Assembly (NCBI RefSeq): GCF_041224425.1
Contig: NZ_JBGFGL010000071.1
Span: forward strand, 304,045 to 368,044
DNA: 64,000 bases
Direction: 5' to 3'
Source of the DNA: Psychroserpens sp041224425
Lineage (GTDB): Bacteria; Bacteroidota; Bacteroidia; Flavobacteriales; Flavobacteriaceae
How positions within the stretch are numbered: position 1 is the first letter of the stretch; each line of letters begins with the position of its first letter. Shown here piece after piece: positions 8,343 to 16,809 of this stretch. Under the pieces are notes generated by a model that was not told the DNA's origin, made no database searches, and was given only the letters and a program-made list of their open reading frames with translations. A program made the translations under genes and the position numbers.

Positions 8343-9239
8343 TTAGTTCCAAATGTGTTTATAAATATCAGTATAATCATCGACTTCAATTATTTGAAAT
8401 CCTACACGTTCCAAAAAGAAATGTTTTCCTTCATCAAATGCGGATTCATTTCGCTTGGTCAGATACCAGCCTTTGCGTTGGCGTTCAGGAAATTTTTTAA
8501 AGTAGAGCATACGCTCAATAAGTAACCAACGTAAGAACGTTTCATTTTCCTCAAGGCTTAATCCAAAAATAAACAACGATTTATTGAATAAGATGTGCAA
8601 CCAGGTTAAACGACCTTTCCATTGTGCTGGATTTTTTCCGGAAAACAATCGATTGCTTTTTCCCTTGTGCAATAAGTTTCTGGCACGTTCAACACTTCCC
8701 ATATAATGGCTTAAACCCAAACGAATACTTCTGTGATAATTGATCATTCCATTAATGTACCAAATTCCAAAACCATCAGTTGGTGATTGTAACTGGTTGC
8801 GTCCATGATAAGTCGTCCAAGGATAAAAATCTGTAAATCCTTCAGAAGTCGTTCTTAATAATTTATAGTCGAAAGTCTTAGCTAAGGTTTCTTCAAAATT
8901 GGTGGTAAGTATTGGCGCATTTAACGCTTGAATACGTGAAATGATATTTTGATGATGGGTTAGAGGTTCCCAGTCTTGCATAAGGTTTGTCACTTCTTTT
9001 TGGAGATTGGCATCCTTGGTGTTTTCCAATTCTAAAATATCGTAAAACTCGGTTGATGAAATTCCATTAGGACGTTTGTCCAATTCAAAGTCTGAAACTC
9101 TTTTCCATAAATTCATCAATAAAGCATCCCAAGACAAGATATTTGGATTTTCAGCATAGCGATTAATACCATTGCCTATGACAAATGCGATATCCTCTTT
9201 ATTGGACTTGATTATAGATTGGATATCTTTTGTGGTCAT
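8343..9239 (-). CDS. SIR2-like domain protein
   Basis: The 298-residue protein has the frame of a SIR2-like NAD-binding domain: a glycine-rich GNGINRY motif at residues 22-28, a TTNFEE motif at 112-117, and a later INGMINYHRSIRLG segment at about 162-175 that aligns by eye with the LHG...S(I/V)xL region of SIR2 proteins. In that alignment the usual catalytic His is Asn 163, with another His at 169. Such standalone SIR2-like proteins include NADases of antiphage systems, but no partner defence gene is adjacent here. The genes on both sides (VOC protein, esterase) give no functional clue. Family membership is fairly sure; activity is not. Confidence 0.7.
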   Translation of the reverse strand: MTTKDIQSIIKSNKEDIAFVIGNGINRYAENPNILSWDALLMNLWKRVSDFELDKRPNGISSTEFYDILELENTKDANLQKEVTNLMQDWEPLTHHQNIISRIQALNAPILTTNFEETLAKTFDYKLLRTTSEGFTDFYPWTTYHGRNQLQSPTDGFGIWYINGMINYHRSIRLGLSHYMGSVERARNLLHKGKSNRLFSGKNPAQWKGRLTWLHILFNKSLFIFGLSLEENETFLRWLLIERMLYFKKFPERQRKGWYLTKRNESAFDEGKHFFLERVGFQIIEVDDYTDIYKHIWN

Positions 9240-9289
9240 ACTTTTAACTAAAGATTAGATAACATTACTGAATGTTAGCTGAGCTAGGT

Positions 9290-9670
9290 TCAGGTTTTGA
9301 TTTTCCATGGAGGATCGGTTCTATTAATGCCAGCATAATACAGAATGATCTGATTTCCATCGAGGTCTTTTAATCTTGCTTCTCTCCATAGCCATTCTTG
9401 ATCAACAGGCTCTTGGTCGAATACAATCCCTTTCTTTTTTAAATTATTAACATGTTCATCAAGATTTTCACATTCAAAATATACGTAAATTCCGTCACCT
9501 TTTGGTAAGGTTTCAGTTTGGTGAATCGAAAATGTGGAACTTCCATTTGGACATTCAAATCTAGCATAATGAGGTAAAGACTTAACGATTAAATTCAAAC
9601 CCAAACATTCATAAAACGGAATAGATTTGTTTAAATCCAATGACGGAACAGTTATTTGATTTAAGTTCAT
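9290..9670 (-). CDS. VOC (glyoxalase/dioxygenase superfamily) protein
   Basis: The 126-residue product shows the vicinal-oxygen-chelate fold pattern: an N-terminal DLNKSIPFYECLGL segment, a central FECENLDEHVNNLKKKG stretch, and RLKDLDGNQIILYYAG at the C-terminus. Members bind a metal through His and Glu residues and act as glyoxalases, dioxygenases or binding proteins. The substrate is not predictable. It lies between an OYE-type oxidoreductase (36 nt) and the SIR2-like gene (50 nt) on the same strand. Confidence 0.75.
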   Translation of the reverse strand: MNLNQITVPSLDLNKSIPFYECLGLNLIVKSLPHYARFECPNGSSTFSIHQTETLPKGDGIYVYFECENLDEHVNNLKKKGIVFDQEPVDQEWLWREARLKDLDGNQIILYYAGINRTDPPWKIKT

Positions 9671-9706
9671 AATTCAGTATTTGATTGGTATTTTGAACTG
9701 TTGTTA

Positions 9707-10783
9707 TTAGTCCTCTACGAAATCAGGCCATCGTTTCATATACTCAATAAATGGATCACTTAAGCCTTGATCATTTAAGTAGCTTTTTGAAACTGGTGTT
9801 GCAATAGGTTTAAAATCAGAATGTGCCATGACTTGTTTCGGAAAATCATAATGCAAAATTGCCGCACGCCCAATTGTCACAAAATCTACACCTTTACTTA
9901 AAACCGTTTGAACCTCTTTAGCGGTTGTAATTTTACCTGCAACCGTTAACTTTACCTGTTTTAAATCTAAAGTTGTAAAATGCTTCAGTAAAGTTTTACT
10001 TTGATGTGCTTCCTCTTCAGGCATTTTAAAAGTATCCCAAAGTGATATGTCAAGAAAATCTATCAATTCATCATTTGCCAATTGTTTACAGATGGTTTTG
10101 ATTTCGGTTAATTGCATGCCAAAACGCTCGGGCGACAAGCGAACACCTAATAAAAAGTCTGAACCACAAGTTTGTCGAATGCCTTTTACGATTTCAAATA
10201 AAAGACGTGCTCGATTCTCTAAAGTTCCACCATAGCTATCAGTTCTTTTATTGATTTCAGAACTTAAAAACTGAGAAATTATATAACCATGGGCTCCATG
10301 AACTTCTACACCATCATAACCACTTATTTTTGCTCTTAAAGCAGCTGCTATAAAATCATCTCGAAGTTGTTCAACCTCTTTAAGACTTAAGGCTTTGGTA
10401 TTATATTTTTCTATTGCAGAAGCTGAAACAGGAGAGCCTTCTATCAGATCTTCAGGTGATCGCATGCCAGCATGATGTAATTGAACGACTGCCAAACTTC
10501 CGTATGTTTTGATGCCTTGAGCCAATTTTTTGTGCCCTTCAATATGCACATCATCAAAAATTCCCAGTTGACCAGGAAATCCCTTACCATTGGCTTGTAC
10601 GTGAGAAGCACAAGTCATGGTTAATCCGAAACCACCTTTTGAACGCATGGTTAACCAGTTGTATTCAGCATTAGATAATGTACCATCCTCATTACTTTGA
10701 GTATTGGTCATTGGTGCTAACATAAAACGGTTTGGCATGGTTTTACCACAAGGAAATGTCAAAGGTTGGTTTAGATCTGACAT
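9707..10783 (-). CDS. NADH:flavin oxidoreductase, old yellow enzyme family
   Basis: This 358-residue TIM-barrel flavoprotein should bind FMN and reduce activated alkenes or similar compounds with NAD(P)H. Signatures are LAPMTNTQS at the first strand, VVQLHHAG, GYDGVEVHGAHGYIISQFLS, the NKRTDSYGG loop, and the C-terminal GKITTAKEVQ and VTIGRAAI phosphate-binding strands. Length fits the single-domain OYE class. Its ATG directly follows the TAA stop of the M28 peptidase gene with no spacer, so the two are probably translated in tandem. The physiological substrate is unknown. Confidence 0.88.
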   Translation of the reverse strand: MSDLNQPLTFPCGKTMPNRFMLAPMTNTQSNEDGTLSNAEYNWLTMRSKGGFGLTMTCASHVQANGKGFPGQLGIFDDVHIEGHKKLAQGIKTYGSLAVVQLHHAGMRSPEDLIEGSPVSASAIEKYNTKALSLKEVEQLRDDFIAAALRAKISGYDGVEVHGAHGYIISQFLSSEINKRTDSYGGTLENRARLLFEIVKGIRQTCGSDFLLGVRLSPERFGMQLTEIKTICKQLANDELIDFLDISLWDTFKMPEEEAHQSKTLLKHFTTLDLKQVKLTVAGKITTAKEVQTVLSKGVDFVTIGRAAILHYDFPKQVMAHSDFKPIATPVSKSYLNDQGLSDPFIEYMKRWPDFVED

Positions 10784-11944
10784 TTATTCTACTATTAATG
10801 TTTTGATGTAGCGTTGGTTGTTACTTTTAAAAACAGCTAGGTATTGTGCTGTTGCCAAATTATCAATCGATAAGATTTGGCGTTGTTCAGTTAAGACATC
10901 ATTATATATGTCTTTGCCATGCATATCAATTAGTTTAAACTCTATGTTGTTTTTAAGAGGCTGCTTAAAGTTGATATATAATTCTTTGCTGAAAGGATTA
11001 GGGGAAATACTGATTTGGTTATTAAAAGCATTTGAAGTCTCTAGACTTAAGGTTTCATAGGCTAAAGCAAACTCCAATGTAGCACCTAAAGCTCCTTTAG
11101 TGACTTGAGTCAAGTAGGGAACATCCATATTTGAAATGACATCGTTTATAGTGTGAGCGTAGGGTGTTTCATTTTTTTCAAAGAGACCTGTAATCACTTC
11201 TCCATTATTTTCAAACGGAATATAATCAGAAGCATAAGCATAAGAAATTTCAGTATTTAAAGTAGAATACAGTTCGATTAAGGTTGCTAAACTATTCGTG
11301 AAAGTATCTGAAGCTGCATTGTTTGAAAAAGGACTGCTTAAGTCGCGTTCACATACAATGGTATCATTATTTGTACCTGCTAATCCGCCAACTTCATCAA
11401 TGTTAAATACCAATCTTATATCCATATCTTGAGGTATCACAGTATTGTTGACATAGTAAGAACTTCCAACCAGTCCATCTTCCTCTCCCGAAAAATGAAT
11501 GAACTTAATAGAGTATTCTGTTTCTACATCTTTGAGCAAGCGCGCTAATTCCAACAACAATACGGTTCCTGAACCATTATCGTTGGCACCAACTCCAGTA
11601 ATAGAATCGTAATGTCCATCAATTATGATATAGGTATTGGGATATACAGTTCCAGTTTTGGTAACAATAATGTTATTACTGGTACCAGAGGCATAGGTGA
11701 AAGATTGAAGCTGAACATCTGAATATCCTAAAGTTTGATAACGATTGACTATCCAGTTTTCTGCATTGGTCAATGCTGTTGTTCCCACTTCTTTAATTCC
11801 AAATCCAGTATAAGTATTTAAATCATTAAGTAAATTGTTTTCTGAAGTGTTTTCAACGATATCAGAATAGAAAGGGTTAAATGTTTGAGAATAGGAATGT
11901 AAAGATATGAATACAAAAACTACTAGAATAGAAATGGATTTCAT
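10784..11944 (-). CDS. secreted M28 zinc aminopeptidase with T9SS type A signal
   Basis: This is a 386-residue exported metallopeptidase of family M28. It has a signal peptide (residues 1-19, ending SYSQ), zinc ligands in DGHYDS and GANDNGSGT, the catalytic Glu pair in FSGEEDGL, a ligand Asp in FNIDEVGG, and a late zinc His in YAHTINDV. The C-terminal stretch from SISPNPFSKE to KTLIVE is a T9SS type A sorting domain, so the enzyme is likely released or surface-bound and trims peptides for nutrition. It sits 18 nt downstream of the acyl-CoA-binding protein gene and directly abuts the OYE gene. Confidence 0.9.
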   Translation of the reverse strand: MKSISILVVFVFISLHSYSQTFNPFYSDIVENTSENNLLNDLNTYTGFGIKEVGTTALTNAENWIVNRYQTLGYSDVQLQSFTYASGTSNNIIVTKTGTVYPNTYIIIDGHYDSITGVGANDNGSGTVLLLELARLLKDVETEYSIKFIHFSGEEDGLVGSSYYVNNTVIPQDMDIRLVFNIDEVGGLAGTNNDTIVCERDLSSPFSNNAASDTFTNSLATLIELYSTLNTEISYAYASDYIPFENNGEVITGLFEKNETPYAHTINDVISNMDVPYLTQVTKGALGATLEFALAYETLSLETSNAFNNQISISPNPFSKELYINFKQPLKNNIEFKLIDMHGKDIYNDVLTEQRQILSIDNLATAQYLAVFKSNNQRYIKTLIVE

Positions 11945-11962
11945 GAAATTGAGGTTTGGGAA

Positions 11963-12229
11963 TTATTTGCGATATAAAAAGTAATTGTTGACCAAATTGA
12001 TATATTCGCGTTTTGCTTCATCTTGGTTAACACCTTGTACTTGAAACAAGGCATTGGTCTTAAAAGCATTGATGATAGGTTTTCTACTACTAGGTCTACC
12101 ATAGTCATTCGTAGCTTTTTTATAGTAAGCATAAAGGCGAAGTAAGAAATCAGCAGGAAAAGGCTCGGTGTGCGCATTGATACGATCAACGGCATCCTTA
12201 AACGCTATGTCCAATTCTTCTGAAGTCAT
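11963..12229 (-). CDS. acyl-CoA-binding protein
   Basis: The 88-residue protein has the length and pattern of an acyl-CoA-binding protein: LDIAFKDAVDRI, PFPADFLLRLYAYYKKAT, and a C-terminal EAKREYINLVNNY helix. The Tyr-Tyr-Lys of the ligand pocket is present, while the usual KWxAW core is FKTNALF here. It should bind long-chain acyl-CoA in the cytoplasm. Its ATG overlaps the psd stop by 4 bp (ATGA), so it is translationally coupled to phospholipid genes cdsA and psd, which suggests that it feeds or buffers acyl groups for membrane synthesis. Confidence 0.85.
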   Translation of the reverse strand: MTSEELDIAFKDAVDRINAHTEPFPADFLLRLYAYYKKATNDYGRPSSRKPIINAFKTNALFQVQGVNQDEAKREYINLVNNYFLYRK

Positions 12230-12879
12230 TGACGTTCGGCTATAACAGTTTCGCCACCTCTTACTTTTTGATTTAATGCAACTTTAATGTTGGCATCTAA
12301 AGGTAAGAACAAATCTACACGTGACCCAAATTTGATAAATCCAGAATCGCTTCCTTGCTGTACTTTATCATCTACTTTAGCGTAATTCACGATACGTTTT
12401 GCCAAGGCTCCGGCAATTTGTCGGTATAAAATCCTTCCAAAGTTATCATTGTCAACCACAACTGTGGTACGCTCATTTTCTTCACTTGCTTTTGGATGCC
12501 ATGCCACCAAATACTTTCCAGGATGGTACTTACTGAAGCTCACAGTGCCACTTATTGGATAGCGTGTGACATGTACATTGATTGGCGACATAAATACAGA
12601 TACTTGAATACGTTTGTCGTTGAATACTTCTTTTTCAAAAACCTCTTCAATAACTACAACTTTTCCATCTACAGGAGAAACTGCTGTATGGTTTTCTAAT
12701 TTGGTAAGACGTTTTGGATTTCTAAAAAACTGAAGAATCAGTAATAACAAAACAATCATACCTATTGATAAGGTAAGTCGTAGCCATTCGATAGTAATAA
12801 ACCAATCAATAGCAAACACAGCAATGATTACCACAACTAATGTGATAAGAATAATTTTATAGCCTTCTTTATGAAACAT
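12226..12879 (-). CDS. psd: phosphatidylserine decarboxylase proenzyme
   Basis: Psd makes phosphatidylethanolamine from phosphatidylserine at the inner membrane. At 217 residues it is the short archaeal-type form. Two N-terminal hydrophobic segments (about residues 8-30 and 33-50) anchor it. FMSPINVHVTRYP carries the conserved His, and the self-cleavage site is FGS at residues 184-186, where Ser becomes the pyruvoyl group. It overlaps cdsA upstream by 11 bp and the acyl-CoA-binding gene downstream by 4 bp. Confidence 0.93.
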   Translation of the reverse strand: MFHKEGYKIILITLVVVIIAVFAIDWFITIEWLRLTLSIGMIVLLLLILQFFRNPKRLTKLENHTAVSPVDGKVVVIEEVFEKEVFNDKRIQVSVFMSPINVHVTRYPISGTVSFSKYHPGKYLVAWHPKASEENERTTVVVDNDNFGRILYRQIAGALAKRIVNYAKVDDKVQQGSDSGFIKFGSRVDLFLPLDANIKVALNQKVRGGETVIAERQ

Positions 12880-13690
12880 AGGTAATCAATCTTAAAAACA
12901 AAAATATAAAAGGTGATGCAAAAATAATACTATCCAAACGATCTAATAATCCACCATGTCCAGGCATGATAATTCCACTGTCTTTTACTTCAGCTTGCCG
13001 CTTAAATTTTGATTCAATCAAATCACCTATAGTACCAAATACACTAACAATAATAGCTAATATCAACCAATTAGTAAAATTGAGTGTTTCGGTATAAGTT
13101 GCAATAAAGTAACTTGCAATGCAAGAAAAGAACAATCCACCAAGAAAACCTTCAACCGTTTTCTTAGGCGATACTCTTGGAAACAATTTTTGTTTCCCAA
13201 AATTCTTACCGACCAGAAACGCAAATGTATCATTAACCCAAACAAGAATAAAAGCTCCCAATAGTAAGAGAGGCGTAAAGGTTTGATTGAAATTTCCTAT
13301 CAAAATCAAAAACACAAATCCGCTAGAAAGATAAAATGTTGTAATGATAAATCGTTTGGAGGCAAAAAGAGGAATGGTCTTTTCAGAAAATAAATCCTTG
13401 ATCAACAACAATTCCACAAAAATGGTAATGACCAAGAGTATTTGACCAGCTTCATCGTGACCTACAGCATTGTTGGAGATGATATTCCAATAGGCAAATC
13501 CGAAATACAGAATAGGGAATACTACGAAAGGAAACATGCTTTTGAGGTGGATTAGCTTTTTGAATTCAGCCATACAAACCATACCAAAAATAAAAAAGAG
13601 AACGATAAGGGTATGTTGCCAAAACAGTGACGCAATAAGGAGCGAGATATACAGTAGTCCGGAAAGTGCTCTAGTAACGATTTCTTTCAT
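12869..13690 (-). CDS. cdsA: phosphatidate cytidylyltransferase
   Basis: CdsA converts phosphatidic acid and CTP to CDP-diacylglycerol, the precursor of phosphatidylserine and phosphatidylglycerol. The 273-residue product is a polytopic membrane protein with about seven or eight hydrophobic segments, and it has the family signature near the C-terminus (KDSGIIMPGHGGLLDRLDS). It directly follows the LUD gene (stop and start adjacent) and overlaps psd. The order cdsA-psd places consecutive steps of phosphatidylethanolamine synthesis in one transcript; pssA is not in the window. Confidence 0.95.
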   Translation of the reverse strand: MKEIVTRALSGLLYISLLIASLFWQHTLIVLFFIFGMVCMAEFKKLIHLKSMFPFVVFPILYFGFAYWNIISNNAVGHDEAGQILLVITIFVELLLIKDLFSEKTIPLFASKRFIITTFYLSSGFVFLILIGNFNQTFTPLLLLGAFILVWVNDTFAFLVGKNFGKQKLFPRVSPKKTVEGFLGGLFFSCIASYFIATYTETLNFTNWLILAIIVSVFGTIGDLIESKFKRQAEVKDSGIIMPGHGGLLDRLDSIIFASPFIFLFLRLITYVS

Positions 13691-14296
13691 TTATAAATCT
13701 TCTAGCAGCAGCAAGTACAAATTTTTTGAGCTGCTTCCGTAGGTCAGAAAATCTTTATCTTCAGCAGTTTTGAAGTGTTTGATTGTGGTAATATTTGTGG
13801 GTATCTTACTTTTATTTTTGCCTTTGATTCCTTGAAGCCCTTCGCCAATACTGTGCACAAATTGACTGGTTGTGGCGTAAATGATAAAGTTGTGAGGTAA
13901 TTCCTTAAGTTTCTTTTCAGCAATCTGATTTGAAGAGATCAAAAGTGATCCATCATCAGAAATAAGATATTCGCAAGTGGATAAAAAATAAGTGCTTTCC
14001 GAAACCTTTTTTGTCGTACTGAACTTAAAGTCTTTAAAAAGCTCATTCAAACGTTCGTCCAGTAGTAAGACTTTTGCATCTTCCCATTGGTTTTCTGTGA
14101 TGATTTTATCGAGACTTTCCCTTATTTCCTGCATGTTTTCGCAATACAGGAATTTTCCACCATTAGCTTTAAAATTAATCGTGAATTGTTCGTCAATAGG
14201 TAGCCTGACTTCAGGCATATATTTGCCTCTTTCTTCGTTTTTTATGTGATCTTCAGGTTTGTCTTTAAGACCGAAGATTTTACGAAATAGACTCAT
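13691..14296 (-). CDS. LUD domain protein (LutC/YkgG-like)
   Basis: The 201-residue protein has the LUD-domain pattern: ILLDERLNELF, STCEYLISDDGSLLISSNQ, LPHNFIIYATTSQFVHSI, and a C-terminal LTYGSSSKNLYLLLLEDL. LUD proteins include LutC, part of a lactate-oxidation complex, but LutA and LutB are not adjacent here. It leads the LUD-cdsA-psd-ACBP run and has its own promoter just after the ftsH terminator. A role linked to membrane or quinone redox chemistry is possible but unproven. Confidence 0.75.
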   Translation of the reverse strand: MSLFRKIFGLKDKPEDHIKNEERGKYMPEVRLPIDEQFTINFKANGGKFLYCENMQEIRESLDKIITENQWEDAKVLLLDERLNELFKDFKFSTTKKVSESTYFLSTCEYLISDDGSLLISSNQIAEKKLKELPHNFIIYATTSQFVHSIGEGLQGIKGKNKSKIPTNITTIKHFKTAEDKDFLTYGSSSKNLYLLLLEDL

Positions 14297-14338
14297 TTAT
14301 TGGGACAGCTATTAATCTCGTTATTGTATAGATTTTCT

Positions 14339-14346
14339 CAAATATA
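14339..14346 (-). promoter_or_regulatory. -7 box TATATTTG for the LUD-cdsA-psd run
   Basis: On the minus strand TATATTTG begins in the T-tract of the ftsH terminator and lies 42 nt before the LUD start. It is a full consensus match. Confidence 0.6.
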
Positions 14347-14385
14347 AAAAAACTTAAATTAATGCTTGTTCAATTTAAGTTTTTT
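14346..14385 (-). terminator. ftsH terminator
   Basis: On the minus strand a stem pairs AAAAAACTTAAATT (14385-14372) with AATTTAAGTTTTTTT (14360-14346) across an 11-nt loop. The second arm ends in a T-run that merges with the next -7 box. Confidence 0.8.
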
Positions 14386-14402
14386 ATAGGCTTTTGGTTT
14401 AA

Positions 14403-16385
14403 CTACTCTTCAGAGTTTTCGTCTGTAGTTTCTTCTGATTTTTCTTCTTTCTTTCGAATATCTAACTCAGGTTTTGCAAAAGGACGCTTTCCGAAGATTT
14501 TTTCAAGATTATCTTTAAAGATAACCTCCTTTTCAAGAAGTTCTTCAGCAAGTAAGGTAAGTTTATCCTTGTGTTGTTCAAGTAGTTTAACAGCACGCTG
14601 GTATTGTTCTTCAATGATATCTGAGATTTCTTTATCTATAAGTTCAGCAGTTTGTTCACTGTAAGGCTTCGTGAAGCCATATTCAGATTGGCCACTTGAA
14701 TCGTAATAGGTTAGGTTTCCAACCTTATCACTCAATCCGTAAATAGTAACCATAGCTCTCGCTTGCTTGGTCACTTTTTCAAGATCGCTCAATGCACCAG
14801 TAGATATTTTGTTAAATATCACCTTTTCTGCAGCACGACCACCTAATGCCGCACACATTTCGTCTAGCATTTGTTCTGGTCTAACGATAAGGCGCTCTTC
14901 TGGTAAATACCAAGCAGCACCTAATGACTGTCCACGAGGGACAATAGTGACTTTTACCAAAGGTGCAGCGTGCTCTAACATCCAGCTTACAGTGGCATGA
15001 CCAGCTTCGTGGTAAGCAATAGCCTTTTTCTCTTCTTTGGTAATGATTTTATTCTTCTTCTCCAATCCGCCAACAATACGATCTACAGCATCTAAGAAGT
15101 CTTGTTTTCCAACAGCTTTTTTCCCATTTCGGGCCGCTATAAGAGCAGCTTCATTACATACGTTAGCGATATCAGCACCAGAAAAACCAGGTGTTTGTTT
15201 AGCTAGGAAATCGATATCCAATTCTTCAGACTGTTTTATTGGTCTTAGATGTACTTCAAAAATTTCCTTACGCTCACGAACATCTGGAAGGTCTACATAA
15301 ATTTGACGATCAAAACGTCCAGCACGCATTAAGGCTTTATCTAAAACATCAGCTCGGTTGGTTGCAGCCAAAACAATAACATTGGTATTGGTTCCAAAAC
15401 CATCCATTTCAGTTAAAAGCTGATTTAAGGTGTTTTCACGTTCATCGTTAGAACCAGAGAAATTATTTTTTCCACGTGCTCTACCAATGGCATCGATTTC
15501 ATCAATAAAAATAATGGCAGGTGCTTTTTCCTTGGCTTGTTTAAATAAATCACGTACACGCGAAGCACCAACACCAACAAACATCTCGACAAAGTCAGAT
15601 CCTGAAAGTGAGAAAAACGGTACTTTGGCTTCTCCTGCAACCGCTTTTGCCAATAAGGTTTTACCAGTACCAGGTTGTCCAACCAACAAAGCTCCTTTTG
15701 GAATTTTTCCACCTAAGGAGGTGTATTTGTCAGGGTTTTTCAAGAAATCAACGATCTCTTGTACTTCTTCTTTTGCACCTTCAAGTCCAGCAACATCTCT
15801 AAAAGACGTCTTGACATCGGTTTTTTCATCAAATAGCTTGGCTTTAGATTTACCGATATTGAATATTTGTCCGCCAGCACCACCACCAGCACCACCAGAC
15901 ATACGTCTCATGATGAAAATCCAAACACCAATAATCAAGATGAATGGAAGTAATGACATGATCAAACTTCCCCAATAATTTTCTTCTGTTTTGAAAGATA
16001 CAGGAACACTTAGGTTGTTATCATCTATTGTAGATTGAAGCTTTTCCTGGAATAATTTCAAATCACCAAACTCAAACGTATAGTTTGGACTCGGATTAAC
16101 AGTTGGTAAAAAATTTGTAGGCTTAGATTTTTTATGAACCTCCAGCTCCATTGCTTCCTTGTTAAGGTAAACACGAGCTTCGCGATTGTTAACGATGTCT
16201 ACATTTTTTACCTCTCCACGTTGCAGATAAGTGAAAAATTCTGAAGGGTTGATTTTCTTGGTTGATGAACCACCAAAGCCTCCAGAAAAAAGTTGTATGC
16301 TTAAAAAAGCAGCAATAATAAAACCATACACCCAATATGGATTGAACTTAGGTTTTTTATTTAAATTTTTATTGTCTTTTGCCAT
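14403..16385 (-). CDS. ftsH: ATP-dependent zinc metalloprotease FtsH
   Basis: FtsH is the membrane-anchored AAA+ protease that degrades misfolded membrane proteins and short-lived cytosolic regulators. The 660-residue protein has an N-terminal membrane helix (about 18-34), a periplasmic domain, a second helix (about 140-160), Walker A GQPGTGKT at 236-243, Walker B IIFIDEIDA at about 291-299, the SRH segment ATNRADVLDKAL, and the zinc site HEAGH at 459-463. A Gly-rich linker follows the second helix. It is 32 nt downstream of rsfS and ends in its own terminator. In other bacteria FtsH controls lipid synthesis, and here phospholipid genes follow. Confidence 0.98.
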   Translation of the reverse strand: MAKDNKNLNKKPKFNPYWVYGFIIAAFLSIQLFSGGFGGSSTKKINPSEFFTYLQRGEVKNVDIVNNREARVYLNKEAMELEVHKKSKPTNFLPTVNPSPNYTFEFGDLKLFQEKLQSTIDDNNLSVPVSFKTEENYWGSLIMSLLPFILIIGVWIFIMRRMSGGAGGGAGGQIFNIGKSKAKLFDEKTDVKTSFRDVAGLEGAKEEVQEIVDFLKNPDKYTSLGGKIPKGALLVGQPGTGKTLLAKAVAGEAKVPFFSLSGSDFVEMFVGVGASRVRDLFKQAKEKAPAIIFIDEIDAIGRARGKNNFSGSNDERENTLNQLLTEMDGFGTNTNVIVLAATNRADVLDKALMRAGRFDRQIYVDLPDVRERKEIFEVHLRPIKQSEELDIDFLAKQTPGFSGADIANVCNEAALIAARNGKKAVGKQDFLDAVDRIVGGLEKKNKIITKEEKKAIAYHEAGHATVSWMLEHAAPLVKVTIVPRGQSLGAAWYLPEERLIVRPEQMLDEMCAALGGRAAEKVIFNKISTGALSDLEKVTKQARAMVTIYGLSDKVGNLTYYDSSGQSEYGFTKPYSEQTAELIDKEISDIIEEQYQRAVKLLEQHKDKLTLLAEELLEKEVIFKDNLEKIFGKRPFAKPELDIRKKEEKSEETTDENSEE

Positions 16386-16417
16386 TCTTATTTCGAGTCA
16401 CTAAGTGACGTATTATA

Positions 16418-16789
16418 TTAGTAACTGGTTTCTATAACTGTTGTCTTTGCATCTCCCCAAAGACCTTCAATATCGTAATACTCTCTCACATGTTTTTGAA
16501 ACACATGAACCACAACATTTATGTAATCGATTAATACCCATTCTGCGTTCTCAACACCTTCTATATGCCAAGGATTGTCTTTAAGTGCTTTACTCACTTT
16601 TTTCTGAATGGAATTTACTATGGCGTTAACTTGAGTATTCGAGGTTCCCTCGCAAATTATAAAATAGTCACAAACCGTATTATCAATTTCCCTTAAATCT
16701 AGAATTGTTATTTCATTTCCTTTTACATCTTCAATACCAGCAATTATAGTTGCTATGAGTTGGTCTGGGCTCGTATTTTTTTTCGCCAT
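16418..16789 (-). CDS. rsfS: ribosome silencing factor RsfS
   Basis: RsfS (DUF143) binds ribosomal protein L14 and blocks subunit joining, lowering translation in starvation. The 123-residue length is normal. Conserved stretches are ILDLREIDNTVCDYFIICEG, the HIEGVENAEWVLIDYINVVVHVF block, and REYYDIEGLWGDA. It is the first gene of rsfS-ftsH and has a -7 box 20 nt upstream that faces the birA promoter. Confidence 0.95.
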   Translation of the reverse strand: MAKKNTSPDQLIATIIAGIEDVKGNEITILDLREIDNTVCDYFIICEGTSNTQVNAIVNSIQKKVSKALKDNPWHIEGVENAEWVLIDYINVVVHVFQKHVREYYDIEGLWGDAKTTVIETSY

Positions 16790-16799
16790 TAAATTGAAT

Positions 16800-16807
16800 T
16801 AATTTTG
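16800..16807 (+). promoter_or_regulatory. candidate birA -7 box TAATTTTG
   Basis: TAATTTTG on the plus strand is 78 nt before birA. It lies face to face with the minus-strand rsfS box 2 bp away, so the two could not be occupied at once. No other full box is nearer birA. Confidence 0.35.
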
Positions 16808-16809
16808 TG

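Noticed and set aside
8343..9239. Antiphage defence island around the SIR2-like gene
   Set aside because: The neighbours are housekeeping or general enzymes (esterase, VOC, OYE, peptidase), with no TIR, HerA, Argonaute or other partner adjacent.
11941..12195. Second minus-strand frame overlapping the acyl-CoA-binding protein
   Set aside because: The other frame encodes a clear acyl-CoA-binding protein with an ATGA overlap to psd; this one is the out-of-frame shadow.
15430..15978. 182-codon open frame on the plus strand opposite ftsH
   Set aside because: It is the complement of the conserved FtsH ATPase domain, has no recognisable domain and lies wholly within a certain gene.
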